Part shown: piece by piece, positions 29,130 to 37,749 of the stretch
Numbering within the stretch: the stretch's first letter is position 1
How the letters are laid out: every line of letters begins with the position of its first letter
Virus record (IMG/VR): IMGVR_UViG_3300043548_000643
Coordinates: 1-56,913 of that record
Strand: one strand, 5' to 3'
Source of the DNA: a virus
Length of the DNA: 56,913 nt
Program-made: the position numbers and the translations under genes
The notes under the pieces: model-generated
Database searches by the model: none
Told to the model about the DNA's origin: nothing
Seen by the model: the letters and a program-made list of their open reading frames with translations, nothing else

Positions 29130-29682
29130 TATTTTTATACTCGGTTACTTCTTTCTCACCATAACGGGCCACTGCATGCTGAACACACAGTGTTTTATGC
29201 CAACCCAGCATATATGTTCTGCCGCTGTTTCCACATTCTTCACAGGTACACTCACTCATGAGCTCTGCGTATGTGATTAGCTCGTTATCAGAACTTGAGG
29301 TATTGTCCATATACACTCGCAAAGTTCCATATTTTTCTTTTACTTGTGTAAATCTAGGCAAGCTCTTTAACTGCTCCTCTACTTCGGCAGAAAGCCCAGC
29401 TATAGAACTTTCGAGTTTCAATCTAAGTGTGTCTTCTGTTTCGGTATTACCATACACCCTTTGCCTTGCAACATAACCTTTGAAATTTTCTAGGTTTTGT
29501 TTTAACCTCTCAAGCTCTTGAGATCCGCGTCTATAGTCGCGGTAAAGCATATAACACAGCTTGTCTATAATATCATACCAACCCGTGTTGCACTCAAAAC
29601 CGAACAGATTGAAAGGTTCGAGCTCGCTGGTACCCTCAAATAGTTTAGGGTACTTATTTCTGATGTCGTTGAAGTCTTTCAT
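29122..29682 (-). CDS. Phage protein of the GWYDII family with C-terminal zinc knuckle
   Basis: This 186-residue protein follows a pattern frequent in phage genomes: FGFECNTGWYDIIDKLCYML, later TQVKEKYGTLRVYM, then AELMSECTCEECGNSG and GWHKTLCVQHA. The Cys/His residues probably bind zinc. The 55394-56158 product is a divergent relative. Function unknown. Confidence 0.65.
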   Translation of the reverse strand: MKDFNDIRNKYPKLFEGTSELEPFNLFGFECNTGWYDIIDKLCYMLYRDYRRGSQELERLKQNLENFKGYVARQRVYGNTETEDTLRLKLESSIAGLSAEVEEQLKSLPRFTQVKEKYGTLRVYMDNTSSSDNELITYAELMSECTCEECGNSGRTYMLGWHKTLCVQHAVARYGEKEVTEYKNNE

Positions 29683-29948
29683 GGTTCAAATCTCTGCAAG
29701 AACGCAGGTGTGTTGGGTCCTACATAAGCACCTTCTACATTAAATTGGAAGTATTCTTCAGCTTCTTCGTGTGTCATTTCTCTCATAAGAATCTCGATAC
29801 ACTTAGCTCTATCGAACATAGCAATAGCTTTATCAAACTGATAGGCTATCCCGATAAATGCCTCTTCAAACCCATCAGCCAACAGTATTTCTTGGTCGTG
29901 GTGTGTTTCTTCCACCCATTCGTCGATACGTGTTCTAAGATCACTCAT
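29679..29948 (-). CDS. Small acidic protein
   Basis: 89 residues, helical and acidic (EWVEETHHDQEILLADGFEE, EMTHEEAEEYFQFN). It overlaps both neighbours by 4 nt. Not recognised. Confidence 0.5.
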   Translation of the reverse strand: MSDLRTRIDEWVEETHHDQEILLADGFEEAFIGIAYQFDKAIAMFDRAKCIEILMREMTHEEAEEYFQFNVEGAYVGPNTPAFLQRFEP

Positions 29949-30184
29949 ACGAGGTCGTTTAGCTTTTTCTGGTTACGTACAAGCCTCTTGAGCTTGATTA
30001 GTGTGCAGTCGTCTCCGTCTGCAAGATTACGGTTCTCTTCCAAGACTTCCTCGATACCAGTAACGAGCTCCTGCAACCTATTTGCTGCCTCGTAGATTAC
30101 ACTGTTAGCCACACCGTCTTCTGAGTCGATATCGCGCCCTAGAATCTCTAGGGCGCTTATTAATACTTTGTCGGATGATTTCAT
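29945..30184 (-). CDS. Small helical protein
   Basis: The start was set at ATG 30184 (MKSSDKVL) because it overlaps the upstream stop in ATGA. The 79-residue product is a helical bundle with a basic C-terminus (LIKLKRLVRNQKKLND). Not recognised. Confidence 0.5.
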   Translation of the reverse strand: MKSSDKVLISALEILGRDIDSEDGVANSVIYEAANRLQELVTGIEEVLEENRNLADGDDCTLIKLKRLVRNQKKLNDLV

Positions 30185-30516
30185 ACTTCTATATGTGTCC
30201 ATTTGCTGTGGTTGAAAGTATAGACGTATTCACACCATACCTTTTCAGCGTGCTTTTTAAGTTCTGTTAGAGTCTTGCTTCTGTGTACTTTTAATTCTTC
30301 TCCGCTCTTGGTATAGAACTCACAATCTTTTACCTCTGCGCCTAGACTACTCATAGCTCCTCCATTGATGAGCTCTCTGATCTTTTCCTCTGAAGTGTAG
30401 TGTTTTTTTAGCTTATATCCTACACCAGGATCCTCAGGATATCCGTCAAAGTGACAATACACAGCGTCGTAGGTATCGTCAGGATTTTTAATTGCGATTA
30501 GTGATCGTGTTGCCAT
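30181..30516 (-). CDS. MATRSLIAI-type phage protein
   Basis: The start at ATG 30516 gives 111 residues beginning MATRSLIAIKNPDD, followed by AVYCHFDGYPEDPGVGYKLKK and INGGAMSSLG. This start (MATRxLIA...YxHxDGYP) is a well-known phage family of unknown function. The longer frame would run into the upstream gene. Confidence 0.65.
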   Translation of the reverse strand: MATRSLIAIKNPDDTYDAVYCHFDGYPEDPGVGYKLKKHYTSEEKIRELINGGAMSSLGAEVKDCEFYTKSGEELKVHRSKTLTELKKHAEKVWCEYVYTFNHSKWTHIEV

Positions 30517-30518
30517 AA

Positions 30519-30965
30519 TTATTCGGTAAACTTCTGCTTCATGTATACAAGGAATCTGCGTGTGTTTGCAGCTCCGTCGTTTACTACAAGCCAATCTCCA
30601 TCAAGATACGTATCTCCAAAGGCAGCAACCATATCTCCTCCACAGCGTATCAGCTTAAACACCTTGTTTGCGTAATCCATATAGCTGAGTCTCCAAATAT
30701 ATTCGCTGCCGTCTGTGAATACAGGATCGCGCACCAGGAGCTCTTTGAGCCGCTTAGGATCAATAGGTTTCTGTTTTACCTGCTTACGTATCTCAACTTT
30801 CGTAAGAGTAGTCTCAATCACACGAGCTGCGTACACATTAGCTGTCTCACGTACCTTCTTGTTCATAGCTGCTTCGGCGGCTGCGAGAGTATCATAACTG
30901 TCGTAACGATACCAAGAAGCTCCGTCATATTCCTGACATTCAACAGTGTAGTTTGTAGTTTTCAT
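30519..30965 (-). CDS. YxVEY-domain protein (family A)
   Basis: This 148-residue protein has an N-terminal ~55-residue alpha/beta domain (TNYTVECQEYDGASWYRYDS, YDTLAAAEAAM). It is followed by a second domain with LKELLVRDPVFTDGSEYIWR and a basic strand region. The same two-part layout occurs in the next three genes, making a tandem array. Function unknown. Confidence 0.6.
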   Translation of the reverse strand: MKTTNYTVECQEYDGASWYRYDSYDTLAAAEAAMNKKVRETANVYAARVIETTLTKVEIRKQVKQKPIDPKRLKELLVRDPVFTDGSEYIWRLSYMDYANKVFKLIRCGGDMVAAFGDTYLDGDWLVVNDGAANTRRFLVYMKQKFTE

Positions 30966-30967
30966 AT

Positions 30968-31411
30968 TTAGATTTTTTCTACTGGGCGGAATACCTTAAA
31001 ACTGTAAGTGCTTCCGTATTGTCTATCTTCTGCTTTTAGTTCTCCGTTAACCATTCGCACACACTTGAATTTAAAGTCTATACAACCTGTATAGTTACGT
31101 AGTGTAAATTCCTTTCTAAAGAGGTTAATGCTTTCTAACCGATAGGCGGTATTGCCGTGTAGAAATAAATTATCCACCTGTAGCAATTCAAGTAGCTTAT
31201 CTTCGTCGATTGGAGTATGCACAATTCTTTCATCTACAATAGTAATATCATGTCTCTCGATACGCCAGTGAGTGTATCGCATGTATCCTGACGACTCCAT
31301 CGCCTCCTCAAGACCTTTTTCTGCCTCTTTCTGACTGTTGTATTGGCACATCTCATAGTATGTGCTCCCGTCCGTATCTCTGTATTGTACGCTGTATCTT
31401 GACTTGTTCAT
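30968..31411 (-). CDS. YxVEY-domain protein (family A), tandem copy
   Basis: 147 residues. The N-terminus SRYSVQYRDTDGSTYYEMCQ plus helix QKEAEKGLEEAM is the family A domain. The C-terminal part (LLELLQVDNLFLHGNTAYRL) matches the second domain of its neighbours. Spacing is 2 nt to both sides. Confidence 0.6.
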   Translation of the reverse strand: MNKSRYSVQYRDTDGSTYYEMCQYNSQKEAEKGLEEAMESSGYMRYTHWRIERHDITIVDERIVHTPIDEDKLLELLQVDNLFLHGNTAYRLESINLFRKEFTLRNYTGCIDFKFKCVRMVNGELKAEDRQYGSTYSFKVFRPVEKI

Positions 31412-31413
31412 GT

Positions 31414-32088
31414 TTAGATTTTGCTTACGTCTGTTTTAAGAAACACTTTGAATTCCAACACGGTTCCGGTCTTGGTTTGTAATCGCACCCCATCACCAAA
31501 ATGCCATACATCGCAATAGCGAACATTTAGTATTTCTGGTGTGAAGTGAACCGCTTTCTTTTTACTACGCAATTCAAACTCCCCCTTTTCATTGCTGTGC
31601 CAGTTTAAATGATAAAAATTATGTTCTGCGCAGAAAAACTTAGGATCTTTATCTAGTAGGGCAATCAATTTCTCTCGAGCTAGAAGCTGAGGACTGTCTA
31701 CGCTTTTTACTACTGAGGTTTCTCTAACTTGTTTCCTGATTCTCCAAGGTCTAGGGGATAGCTCCTGCAGGCACTTTTCCAACCGTAGCTCAGCTTCCTC
31801 GAGAGTGTAGAAGTCGCAATACTTACACCAGTCATCATCAGCATTGCGAAAATACTCTAAATCGTATGTTTCTATCTTCATGGTTTTGTCTTCTTTTGTT
31901 GCTTCCGGTCGTACAGTCTTCAGTATAGTGCGATATGCTTGAAAATCTTCAGAGATAACCCAACGGTACTTTGGATGGTCCTTCTGTATCCGGTTTAGCC
32001 CTTCCTCAGCTTTTTCAAAAGTAGCGTATCTTGCCCAGAGCTTCCAAGAGCCTTCGAAAAAATACTCTACACAGAATTTCTTTTCCAT
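31414..32088 (-). CDS. Double YxVEY-domain protein (family A)
   Basis: This 224-residue protein has two family A domains in series (KFCVEYFFEGSWKLWARYAT, about 3-55, and TYDLEYFRNADDDWCKYCDF, about 73-125). The shared C-terminal domain follows (REKLIALLDKDPKFFCAEHN). It probably arose by domain duplication within the array. Unknown function. Confidence 0.6.
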   Translation of the reverse strand: MEKKFCVEYFFEGSWKLWARYATFEKAEEGLNRIQKDHPKYRWVISEDFQAYRTILKTVRPEATKEDKTMKIETYDLEYFRNADDDWCKYCDFYTLEEAELRLEKCLQELSPRPWRIRKQVRETSVVKSVDSPQLLAREKLIALLDKDPKFFCAEHNFYHLNWHSNEKGEFELRSKKKAVHFTPEILNVRYCDVWHFGDGVRLQTKTGTVLEFKVFLKTDVSKI

Positions 32089-32090
32089 GT

Positions 32091-32597
32091 TTATTCAGGT
32101 AGGTTCAATTGCTTTTTAAGGTCTGTTTTACTATAGACTTTGTAGTCTACATAGCGAGCGCCATATATGATCCTCAGTTTATCCCCAACGATAGCTGCCC
32201 CTCCAGAACCGAAAACAAGGCGGTCAGGTTTACCAAACTCTACATACTCGTAGGTATCAAGAGCGGCTCTCGCATCTGTCGCGATGCTTGTAATCATGTA
32301 ATATTTATTTAGCCCGTCTTTTTTAGTTTCGACGAGGAAGGGAAAGTCCCTAAGCAGTTGATTTAACTGCTGACGACTTAATAGTACTGGTTGCTCTAGA
32401 ACAAAAGTCTCTTCCTCGCAAACTTGAATTACCCTAGCTTTCAAGACGTCAATAGACTTGCGTTTAAGTTGCCTCTCGGCTTCCTCGATTGCAATTTCCT
32501 CGCAACTGACTCTATGCCCAGAGTCTTCCCAGATGACTGAGTTGCGTGCAGCTGCAGGCTTCTGAATCTCTACTCGATAGTATACGTTAGTTTTCAT
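32091..32597 (-). CDS. YxVEY-domain protein (family A), tandem copy
   Basis: This 168-residue protein has the family A domain (NVYYRVEIQKPAAARNSVIW, CEEIAIEEAERQL) and the second domain (QLNQLLRDFPFLVETKKDG). It is the most divergent and most upstream member of the 30.5-32.6 kb array. Confidence 0.55.
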   Translation of the reverse strand: MKTNVYYRVEIQKPAAARNSVIWEDSGHRVSCEEIAIEEAERQLKRKSIDVLKARVIQVCEEETFVLEQPVLLSRQQLNQLLRDFPFLVETKKDGLNKYYMITSIATDARAALDTYEYVEFGKPDRLVFGSGGAAIVGDKLRIIYGARYVDYKVYSKTDLKKQLNLPE

Positions 32598-32598
32598 T

Positions 32599-32820
32599 TT
32601 AGTTTTGCTGGTTGAATTCTTTCAGTGATACGAAGTCTACGAATGTCATGGTTACTTGCCCACCAGCCCTATCCCAGCTGGTGTCTAGGTAATATACCAT
32701 TACACACGGATAACTGATTTCATAGTCTTCATTTAACTCTAAAACACTATCTGCTGAGTATGCTGGGTTGTGAAGATATTCTACTCCGTCTTCTTCTTCA
32801 CATTCTTCTTCAATAGGCAT
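32599..32820 (-). CDS. Small acidic protein
   Basis: 73 residues, very acidic N-terminus (PIEEECEEEDGVEYL), then a strand-rich half (CVMVYYLDTSWDRAGGQVTM). One nt from the next gene. Not recognised. Confidence 0.45.
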   Translation of the reverse strand: MPIEEECEEEDGVEYLHNPAYSADSVLELNEDYEISYPCVMVYYLDTSWDRAGGQVTMTFVDFVSLKEFNQQN

Positions 32821-32850
32821 AAACCCTAGTATTTCTACTAGCTTATCTTG

Positions 32851-33138
32851 CTAGACTTCACCACATACATCCTTGCGGTCTTTCTTTTCTCCTGCTTCCT
32901 CATGCTTTGTCATGTAAAAATCGAAGCTTTCACGTACTTCAGGAGGCATATTTCCCGGAGCCCCTTTACGCTCATCATTCCATTTAAAGAACGGCTTTAA
33001 CTTAGGAAGATCTTCCTCTTCCCAGATACTCGCTTCTTCCCAGTGACCCTCTTCGTTAATCTTACCATACAGGCTGATGTAGTTTTTCCACACCCAGGCC
33101 CAATGTTCTTCTTTATTGTTGAATAGTACTTTTTTCAT
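32851..33138 (-). CDS. Trp-rich small protein
   Basis: 95 residues with a run of aromatic residues (EEHWAWVWKNYISLYGKI, HWEEASIWEEEDL) and a charged C-terminus. It abuts the upstream stop directly. Not recognised. Confidence 0.45.
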   Translation of the reverse strand: MKKVLFNNKEEHWAWVWKNYISLYGKINEEGHWEEASIWEEEDLPKLKPFFKWNDERKGAPGNMPPEVRESFDFYMTKHEEAGEKKDRKDVCGEV

Positions 33139-33636
33139 TTATTTTTCTATATTGAATGCTGCTTTGAGCTGCTTTCGAAGACTCTCAACAGCTTCGTCTA
33201 TAACTAAATTAACCGCTTCCATTTGCTCTTTTGAGAGGGTTGCTTTAAGTATTTGCGCTGCTGTTTTTTCTCTTTCTAGTCCTAGGGCTTTAGGAAATAC
33301 CCAGTCGTACCTAGGATCGACAGTTTCACACTCACAACGAAATCCATCATAGTACACCAGACACGTCCGACACTTTAAGCACTTCGGCTGCATAGCAGAA
33401 AGCTCAAGGTACCATGTAGGGTAATCCTGGAGATAGCCTTCACCCTCATGGTTCTCACACTCACTATTACTGCAGGCACACCAGTAGTCATGTTGAGCAG
33501 CTTCTGGTCTTGCAGCTACCAGTTGTTCGTTTGCAAGGTAATGAAGCACCGGATCGTTACAATCTCTACAGATACCTACATAGTTCTCAAGCAAGTCTCT
33601 AGGAGCTATCACTCCTTCAATTTCATTAATCAGCAT
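33139..33636 (-). CDS. Protein with multiple zinc ribbons
   Basis: 165 residues with ordered Cys pairs: GICRDCNDPV, WCACSNSECENHEG, KCLKCRTCLVYYDGFRCECE. They predict two treble-clef or ribbon zinc sites. The C-terminal helix (AVNLVIDEAVESLRKQLKAA) could be a coiled coil. It likely binds nucleic acid or protein; no named family. Confidence 0.55.
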   Translation of the reverse strand: MLINEIEGVIAPRDLLENYVGICRDCNDPVLHYLANEQLVAARPEAAQHDYWCACSNSECENHEGEGYLQDYPTWYLELSAMQPKCLKCRTCLVYYDGFRCECETVDPRYDWVFPKALGLEREKTAAQILKATLSKEQMEAVNLVIDEAVESLRKQLKAAFNIEK

Positions 33637-33937
33637 AGGTATAGGTGGCTTTAATTTCTACGTTTTCGAAATCTTCCAACGCTTCAAAGGTGATATTTAC
33701 CTTTATAATTTCGAATCCTTCTGTAAGCTCTGGATATTCACGCCTAACCTCGTCGAAGTCTTCTTCGATAATGTTTCTGCTGTGGTACAAGATAGCGTCA
33801 TGCAAGGCTACATACCCCACATCATCTATAAAGCGCTCACGTTCTCCTGAGGATCTAGTTATATAGCTGTAGTCCCAATACAGCCATTGTTTCGTCTCAG
33901 GATGTCTGTAACCGTATTTAGTTATTTTATTGTCCAT
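33626..33937 (-). CDS. Unknown small protein
   Basis: The start was set at ATG 33937 (MDNKITKYGYRHPET), giving 103 residues. It has an Asp/Glu-rich middle and a C-terminal strand pair (IIKVNITFEALEDFENVEIK). It overlaps neighbours by about 11 nt each side. Confidence 0.45.
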   Translation of the reverse strand: MDNKITKYGYRHPETKQWLYWDYSYITRSSGERERFIDDVGYVALHDAILYHSRNIIEEDFDEVRREYPELTEGFEIIKVNITFEALEDFENVEIKATYTYAD

Positions 33938-34409
33938 TGTTTTTAAGTACTTCACTCAATAGTGCTCTGTTTGATAGTATCAGCTGGTTGGTTAGATCCT
34001 TGTTCTCTTTTTCTAGCACAAGAATCTTATTTTGAAGGTCTCCAATCATGTCGTTGCAGACTTTCATCTTTTCTTTCAGCTCTAGTTCAAGGTCTTTTGC
34101 TTTTTGTTCGCTAGACTTTTTTGGTAGATCTCTTGTGTATTCAGAGCTGATCTTTACTGCGCACCCATCCTTTAAATAGACTGTGTTTTTTGGAGTGCAG
34201 TCTACATATCTAACAACTTCTTTGAAGTGAGCTACTATCCTCAGCTTTGTATGGCTGTAGTCTCGTTGACTATCTAGATACTCTGAAGCTCCTTCAAACG
34301 TGTCAAAAGTGGCCATTGTGGTCCACCAAAAATGAAGTGTTTCATTACATGCGTAGCGTTGCACCTCGTATTTGTGTGTTCCCATTTCTTCTGTTGTATT
34401 TTGTGTCAT
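33927..34409 (-). CDS. YxVEY domain plus coiled coil (family A)
   Basis: The start at ATG 34409 (MTQNTTEEM) lies 2 nt after the upstream stop and gives 160 residues. A family A domain (HKYEVQRYACNETLHFWWTT, FEGASEYL) is followed by a long coiled coil (KAKDLELELKEKMKVCNDMI, ILVLEKENKDLTNQLIL), so it is probably an oligomer. Confidence 0.55.
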   Translation of the reverse strand: MTQNTTEEMGTHKYEVQRYACNETLHFWWTTMATFDTFEGASEYLDSQRDYSHTKLRIVAHFKEVVRYVDCTPKNTVYLKDGCAVKISSEYTRDLPKKSSEQKAKDLELELKEKMKVCNDMIGDLQNKILVLEKENKDLTNQLILSNRALLSEVLKNNGQ

Positions 34410-34411
34410 AT

Positions 34412-34624
34412 TTAAGGTAGTTCCCAAATTTCGTCGTTTTCTTCATCTAACCCTGAGATTGTTGCATCTATGCCGAGAGCCTCAAGAATGAGGATTAAGG
34501 CCATATCATCATCAGAGCCATCATACACTTCTTTACCGTCAAGCTTCCACTTTGTCGCGTTCCAGCTACAGCAACGATCTCCACATTCGTAATAGTAATC
34601 TTGCTTAGTTATTTTGTGTTTCAT
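34412..34624 (-). CDS. Small Asp-rich protein
   Basis: 70 residues with Cys cluster ECGDRCCSW and an acidic C-terminal half (DGSDDDMALILILEALGIDA). It overlaps the upstream gene by 20 nt. Unknown. Confidence 0.45.
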   Translation of the reverse strand: MKHKITKQDYYYECGDRCCSWNATKWKLDGKEVYDGSDDDMALILILEALGIDATISGLDEENDEIWELP

Positions 34625-34982
34625 CAGGGGGAGTTACTGTAAACGTGATATTTATATGCTCGGCAGATATCGCAGGTTTGACTGTGCCTACAATATCTAT
34701 ATGCAATATATTGTCCTTTAGCAGAGGGTCGTTGTTTCTCTCGTCACAAATTACCTCGGTGACTTTCAGCTCTCCAAACTCGGTAGGCAAGTAGACTGTT
34801 GGGTTAGTCAAGTAATCTTCGAAAGCCTTCTGCGCTTGTTGCATTTTTTGCTTTATCAAAAACCGCTCACAACCTTCCTCGAGCGCTTGGCATATATGAC
34901 TATATACCTCTGGGTTAATCTGTTTACCTACAAAGCTAGCAAGATCCTCTTGCAGCTTGGCTGCGAATTCTTCTTCAGTCAT
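34605..34982 (-). CDS. Unknown alpha/beta protein
   Basis: 125 residues: helical N-terminal half (EEFAAKLQEDLASFVGKQIN, LIKQKMQQAQKAFEDYL) and a strand-rich C-terminal half (ILHIDIVGTVKPAISAEHIN). Not recognised, though this helical-then-beta plan recurs in phage genomes. Confidence 0.45.
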   Translation of the reverse strand: MTEEEFAAKLQEDLASFVGKQINPEVYSHICQALEEGCERFLIKQKMQQAQKAFEDYLTNPTVYLPTEFGELKVTEVICDERNNDPLLKDNILHIDIVGTVKPAISAEHINITFTVTPPDETQNN

Positions 34983-34985
34983 AAT

Positions 34986-35348
34986 TTAAGAGTCTATAAC
35001 TGCACAATCTAGCTGAAATAGTTGAGCAATCGTGGCAAGCTCTTCCCGCCATTGAAAAACATCGTATTCGTCGTGGATCTTCTGCAGTTCTCTTATTAAA
35101 TGATCGTGCGTCTTTGGCACTTTCTTAAACCTAGTCAAATCAAACCACGTATTGCTCTCTAGGCTGAAGTTATACTCATCATCACCGATGAGACATCCTG
35201 CAGCGCATTTTAGTCCTTCGTCATTTCTGTATACGCAGAATTTATTATCGCTATCCTGACACCTTTTACCTTGTTTTAGTAAGTGCTCTGCAACCTGGTC
35301 AAATACCTCTTGTGCGGTTGCTTGCTCTAGTGTTGCTAGTGTGATCAT
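34986..35348 (-). CDS. CAAGCLI family phage protein
   Basis: 120 residues. Starts ITLATLEQATAQEVFDQVAE, with LKCAAGCLIGDDEY in the middle and ELQKIHDEYDVFQWREEL near the end. It is a tandem duplicate of the next gene (ATGA overlap); the first ~23 residues of the two are almost identical, which suggests recent duplication or conversion. Confidence 0.7.
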   Translation of the reverse strand: MITLATLEQATAQEVFDQVAEHLLKQGKRCQDSDNKFCVYRNDEGLKCAAGCLIGDDEYNFSLESNTWFDLTRFKKVPKTHDHLIRELQKIHDEYDVFQWREELATIAQLFQLDCAVIDS

Positions 35349-35740
35349 TTGTTTTCAAATTGGTCAATTATTGTACTGTTAAGGTTTCTTAGCTCTGCAA
35401 TGTTCTTCAATCTAACTATCCAATCTTCTTCTGGATAATACTGTGAATTGTCGTGAATACCCTGCAATTCTGATATGAGTCTGCTATGCTTATTACTAAG
35501 CACAACTCCTTGACTAATCAAGGTTGACCAAGGAGTAGTATTCATCCCCTGAGATGACACAAACTTCGCTTCTTCGTCACTCATCAAGCATCCTGCAGCG
35601 CATTTGAGTCCACCGTCCCCTCGATAGGCACAAACATCATGATTGATCATACTTCTCTGTTTCTGAGTGAGCATATGTGCTGCCACCTGGTCAAACACTT
35701 CCTGTGCTGTGGCTTGTTCTAATGTTGCTAGTGTGATCAT
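35345..35740 (-). CDS. CAAGCLI family phage protein, tandem copy
   Basis: 131 residues. The N-terminal part (ITLATLEQATAQEVFDQVAA) is near-identical to the 34986 product, and LKCAAGCLMSDEEAK replaces the usual DDEY. The middle carries an insertion. It overlaps both neighbours by 4 nt. Confidence 0.7.
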   Translation of the reverse strand: MITLATLEQATAQEVFDQVAAHMLTQKQRSMINHDVCAYRGDGGLKCAAGCLMSDEEAKFVSSQGMNTTPWSTLISQGVVLSNKHSRLISELQGIHDNSQYYPEEDWIVRLKNIAELRNLNSTIIDQFENK

Positions 35741-35955
35741 TCCTTAGATTCTTCGATTTTTCTTGTTGTGTAGTCTACCCTAACTTCTCTAGACCAGCTG
35801 AAGGTTTTATCGCATTCAGCACATTCAGTTTCTCCACTATCCTCTTGCGTGGAACCTTTGGCGCTCACAATACCAAGGTCCCAGCTGTCTTCTCCTTCTG
35901 CTCCGCAATATGGGCAGACCACTTCAGGTGTGCAATCAGTGTCTATGTCGCTCAT
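35737..35955 (-). CDS. Zinc-ribbon protein
   Basis: 72 residues with a textbook zinc ribbon: VVCPYCGAEGEDSWDLG and TECAECDKTFSWSREV. Comparable small ribbon proteins are widespread in phages; they may bind nucleic acid or RNA polymerase. It is coupled to both neighbours through 4-nt overlaps. Confidence 0.65.
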   Translation of the reverse strand: MSDIDTDCTPEVVCPYCGAEGEDSWDLGIVSAKGSTQEDSGETECAECDKTFSWSREVRVDYTTRKIEESKE

Positions 35956-36614
35956 TTTAGTGTGTTATATTTTTTTGCAGCGCTCACAGCGACCCAGTCG
36001 CTATAGTTCTTTTTCGCGGTATTCATAGCCGAATTCAACCCGTCTACCACAAGCTTTACTTCACCAGGCAATTGTTCAATGAACTCAATGCTAGCTTTCT
36101 CTGATATAGCGCTACCATTACCCAGATTTTCTGCAATCTTACAGATCACTTTACGCAGGCGGGTAGTCTCTTCTTCAAGAGCTTCTCGTTTCTGTTTCTC
36201 TTCTGTAAGTCGAAGCATCTCTTCTTGAAGCTCTTTTCTTCTTGTTGTCTGCGCTGATAACTCACAGATATAGTGCTGTATAGTTCCAGGAAGACTGTCG
36301 AGTGTGTGGTTTTTAAGGTACCCTGCAGGCAATTCTCCAAGAATATCTAGAACTAACTTTTGAAGTCTACGCAGACAAGCCTCAGTTTCTTCATCATTCA
36401 TCCCATCTACAGATCCCAAAGGGTCTAGAGGAGCACAGATTGTTTCGACAGTAGAATGCTCTGTCTTTTTGATCCATGCTTTTTGTACTCTAGGAAACCG
36501 TAAAACTTCCTGAGCGTCTGCCCTAGCTTCTTCTAGCGTAGTTTTGTTGTTGCTGTATATTCTTCCTTCTTCTTCTTGGCTGCTGTACCAGACAGAATAT
36601 ATTTGTGTAACCAT
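35952..36614 (-). CDS. YxVEY domain plus long helices (family A)
   Basis: The start was set at ATG 36614 (MVTQIYSVWYSSQEEEGR), which aligns with family A, giving 220 residues. The domain is followed by a helical region with a coiled coil (KELQEEMLRLTEEKQKREAL) and a C-terminal helix. It is the longest family A fusion besides the double-domain copy. Confidence 0.5.
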   Translation of the reverse strand: MVTQIYSVWYSSQEEEGRIYSNNKTTLEEARADAQEVLRFPRVQKAWIKKTEHSTVETICAPLDPLGSVDGMNDEETEACLRRLQKLVLDILGELPAGYLKNHTLDSLPGTIQHYICELSAQTTRRKELQEEMLRLTEEKQKREALEEETTRLRKVICKIAENLGNGSAISEKASIEFIEQLPGEVKLVVDGLNSAMNTAKKNYSDWVAVSAAKKYNTLK

Positions 36615-36683
36615 ATTATTTTTGTTTGATCGCTCAGTGATCTCCAACCGTCAACCGATAGTTGACAGTTCAGTTAGTTCTTC

Positions 36684-36992
36684 TTAATCGCGTTTTGGTG
36701 GAAGCTTTCCGAGAATGTTTGCGAAAATTTTGTCGAATGCTTTGAAGAGGTCTTCTTCTGACATTTCTGGTAAAACTTTAAGTTTATCTACACAATCATT
36801 TGATTTAAAGTCATCTAGCACATCCATCACCTGGTTTTCCCAAGTATCTTCGCCCAGCTTATCCACCATTTCCTCTACCGAAGCATCCATTTCGTTTACT
36901 ATTTCTACTTCTTCAACCTTCCAATTTTCTCCATTTTCGCTAGTGAGAGTACCGCGTTTTTTAGTGTCTGCTTGTTCGTTTGAATTTTCCAT
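36684..36992 (-). CDS. Acidic helical protein
   Basis: 102 residues, acidic and helical (DASVEEMVDKLGEDTWENQV, SEEDLFKAFDKIFANILG). It overlaps the candidate membrane gene upstream by 88 nt. The 67 nt between its stop and the next start contain a short inverted repeat (CAACCGTCAACCG near 36644) of unclear meaning. Confidence 0.45.
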   Translation of the reverse strand: MENSNEQADTKKRGTLTSENGENWKVEEVEIVNEMDASVEEMVDKLGEDTWENQVMDVLDDFKSNDCVDKLKVLPEMSEEDLFKAFDKIFANILGKLPPKRD

Positions 36993-37084
36993 GTTAATTT
37001 TTGTTCGTATATGTGAAGGGCTGCTCCCATAGATACTAGGAGCAGCCCGATAGCGATTAGTCTGAGGCGAGTGTTGTCGCTCAC
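36905..37084 (-). CDS. Candidate GTG-start membrane protein
   Basis: A frame starting at GTG 37084, one nt after the upstream stop, encodes 59 residues. It has one hydrophobic helix (TRLRLIAIGLLLVSMGAALHI) and a basic tail (NAVLSLAKMEKIGRLKK). It fills an otherwise empty gap but overlaps the next gene by 88 nt, so either the overlap is real or its C-terminus is an artefact. Confidence 0.35.
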   Translation of the reverse strand: MSDNTRLRLIAIGLLLVSMGAALHIYEQKLTWKIQTNKQTLKNAVLSLAKMEKIGRLKK

Positions 37085-37085
37085 A

Positions 37086-37427
37086 TTATCCGAGGCTAGC
37101 GATTTCTTTCTTAAGCTTAGCCATCTCTTTCTCCATCTCTTTAAGCTCTTGCTGCTTTTCTTTCTTGAGCTTCTCGGGGCTATTTTCTTCGAACCACTCT
37201 CCGATAGTGAGGCCACTATCATCCATTCCTCCCCAGCTATCAAGAAGACTATAGTAATTATCTTCTGTTATACCTTCTGGAAGTTGCTGGATATTCTTGA
37301 GCTCTGTCATGGAATCTTTGACCAATACCATACAGTTAGGTGTACAGCTTCCCAGATCACTTTTCAGCTTCTTCAGAGAATCGCTTTCGAGAACGACCCA
37401 CATTTTTGCTAGATATAGTTTATTCAT
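37086..37427 (-). CDS. Helical protein with C-terminal coiled coil
   Basis: 113 residues. The C-terminal third is Lys/Glu-rich coiled coil (EKLKKEKQQELKEMEKEMAK). The N-terminal part is mixed. It overlaps the upstream MKKLY-family gene by 4 nt. Not recognised. Confidence 0.5.
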   Translation of the reverse strand: MNKLYLAKMWVVLESDSLKKLKSDLGSCTPNCMVLVKDSMTELKNIQQLPEGITEDNYYSLLDSWGGMDDSGLTIGEWFEENSPEKLKKEKQQELKEMEKEMAKLKKEIASLG

Positions 37428-37747
37428 GGTTTATAGTTTTTTAGTTGGTTTTCAAGTACCTCAATTTCCTTTTTCAGTTTATTGATCTTTTCTATTGTAG
37501 GAGCCTGATATGCGATTTTATCAATGAGTGTACCCAGGTCATCTTCAGCTAAATCGCCGTCTTCATCAATCACTGGATAGTTCGTAATACTCCACTCTGG
37601 CGGAAGCTCGAACTCATTGTTAATTTCATAAATAGATCCTTTCTGAATAAACAAACCTTGGTCTGTGCAGGCTCGGGCGATATCTTCTACCATTTCTTCT
37701 TCGGCGTAAATGACCGTATGATATGTCACTTGATATAATTTTTTCAT
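37424..37747 (-). CDS. MKKLY family protein
   Basis: The start at ATG 37747 (KKLYQVTYHTVIYAEEEMVE) was chosen by alignment with paralogues at 52822 and 53501. The 107 residues contain LPPEWSITNYPV, the family signature, and end in a heptad helix (KINKLKKEIEVLENQLKNY). Probably a small alpha/beta domain with a coiled-coil tail. Unknown function. Confidence 0.55.
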   Translation of the reverse strand: MKKLYQVTYHTVIYAEEEMVEDIARACTDQGLFIQKGSIYEINNEFELPPEWSITNYPVIDEDGDLAEDDLGTLIDKIAYQAPTIEKINKLKKEIEVLENQLKNYKP

Positions 37748-37749
37748 GG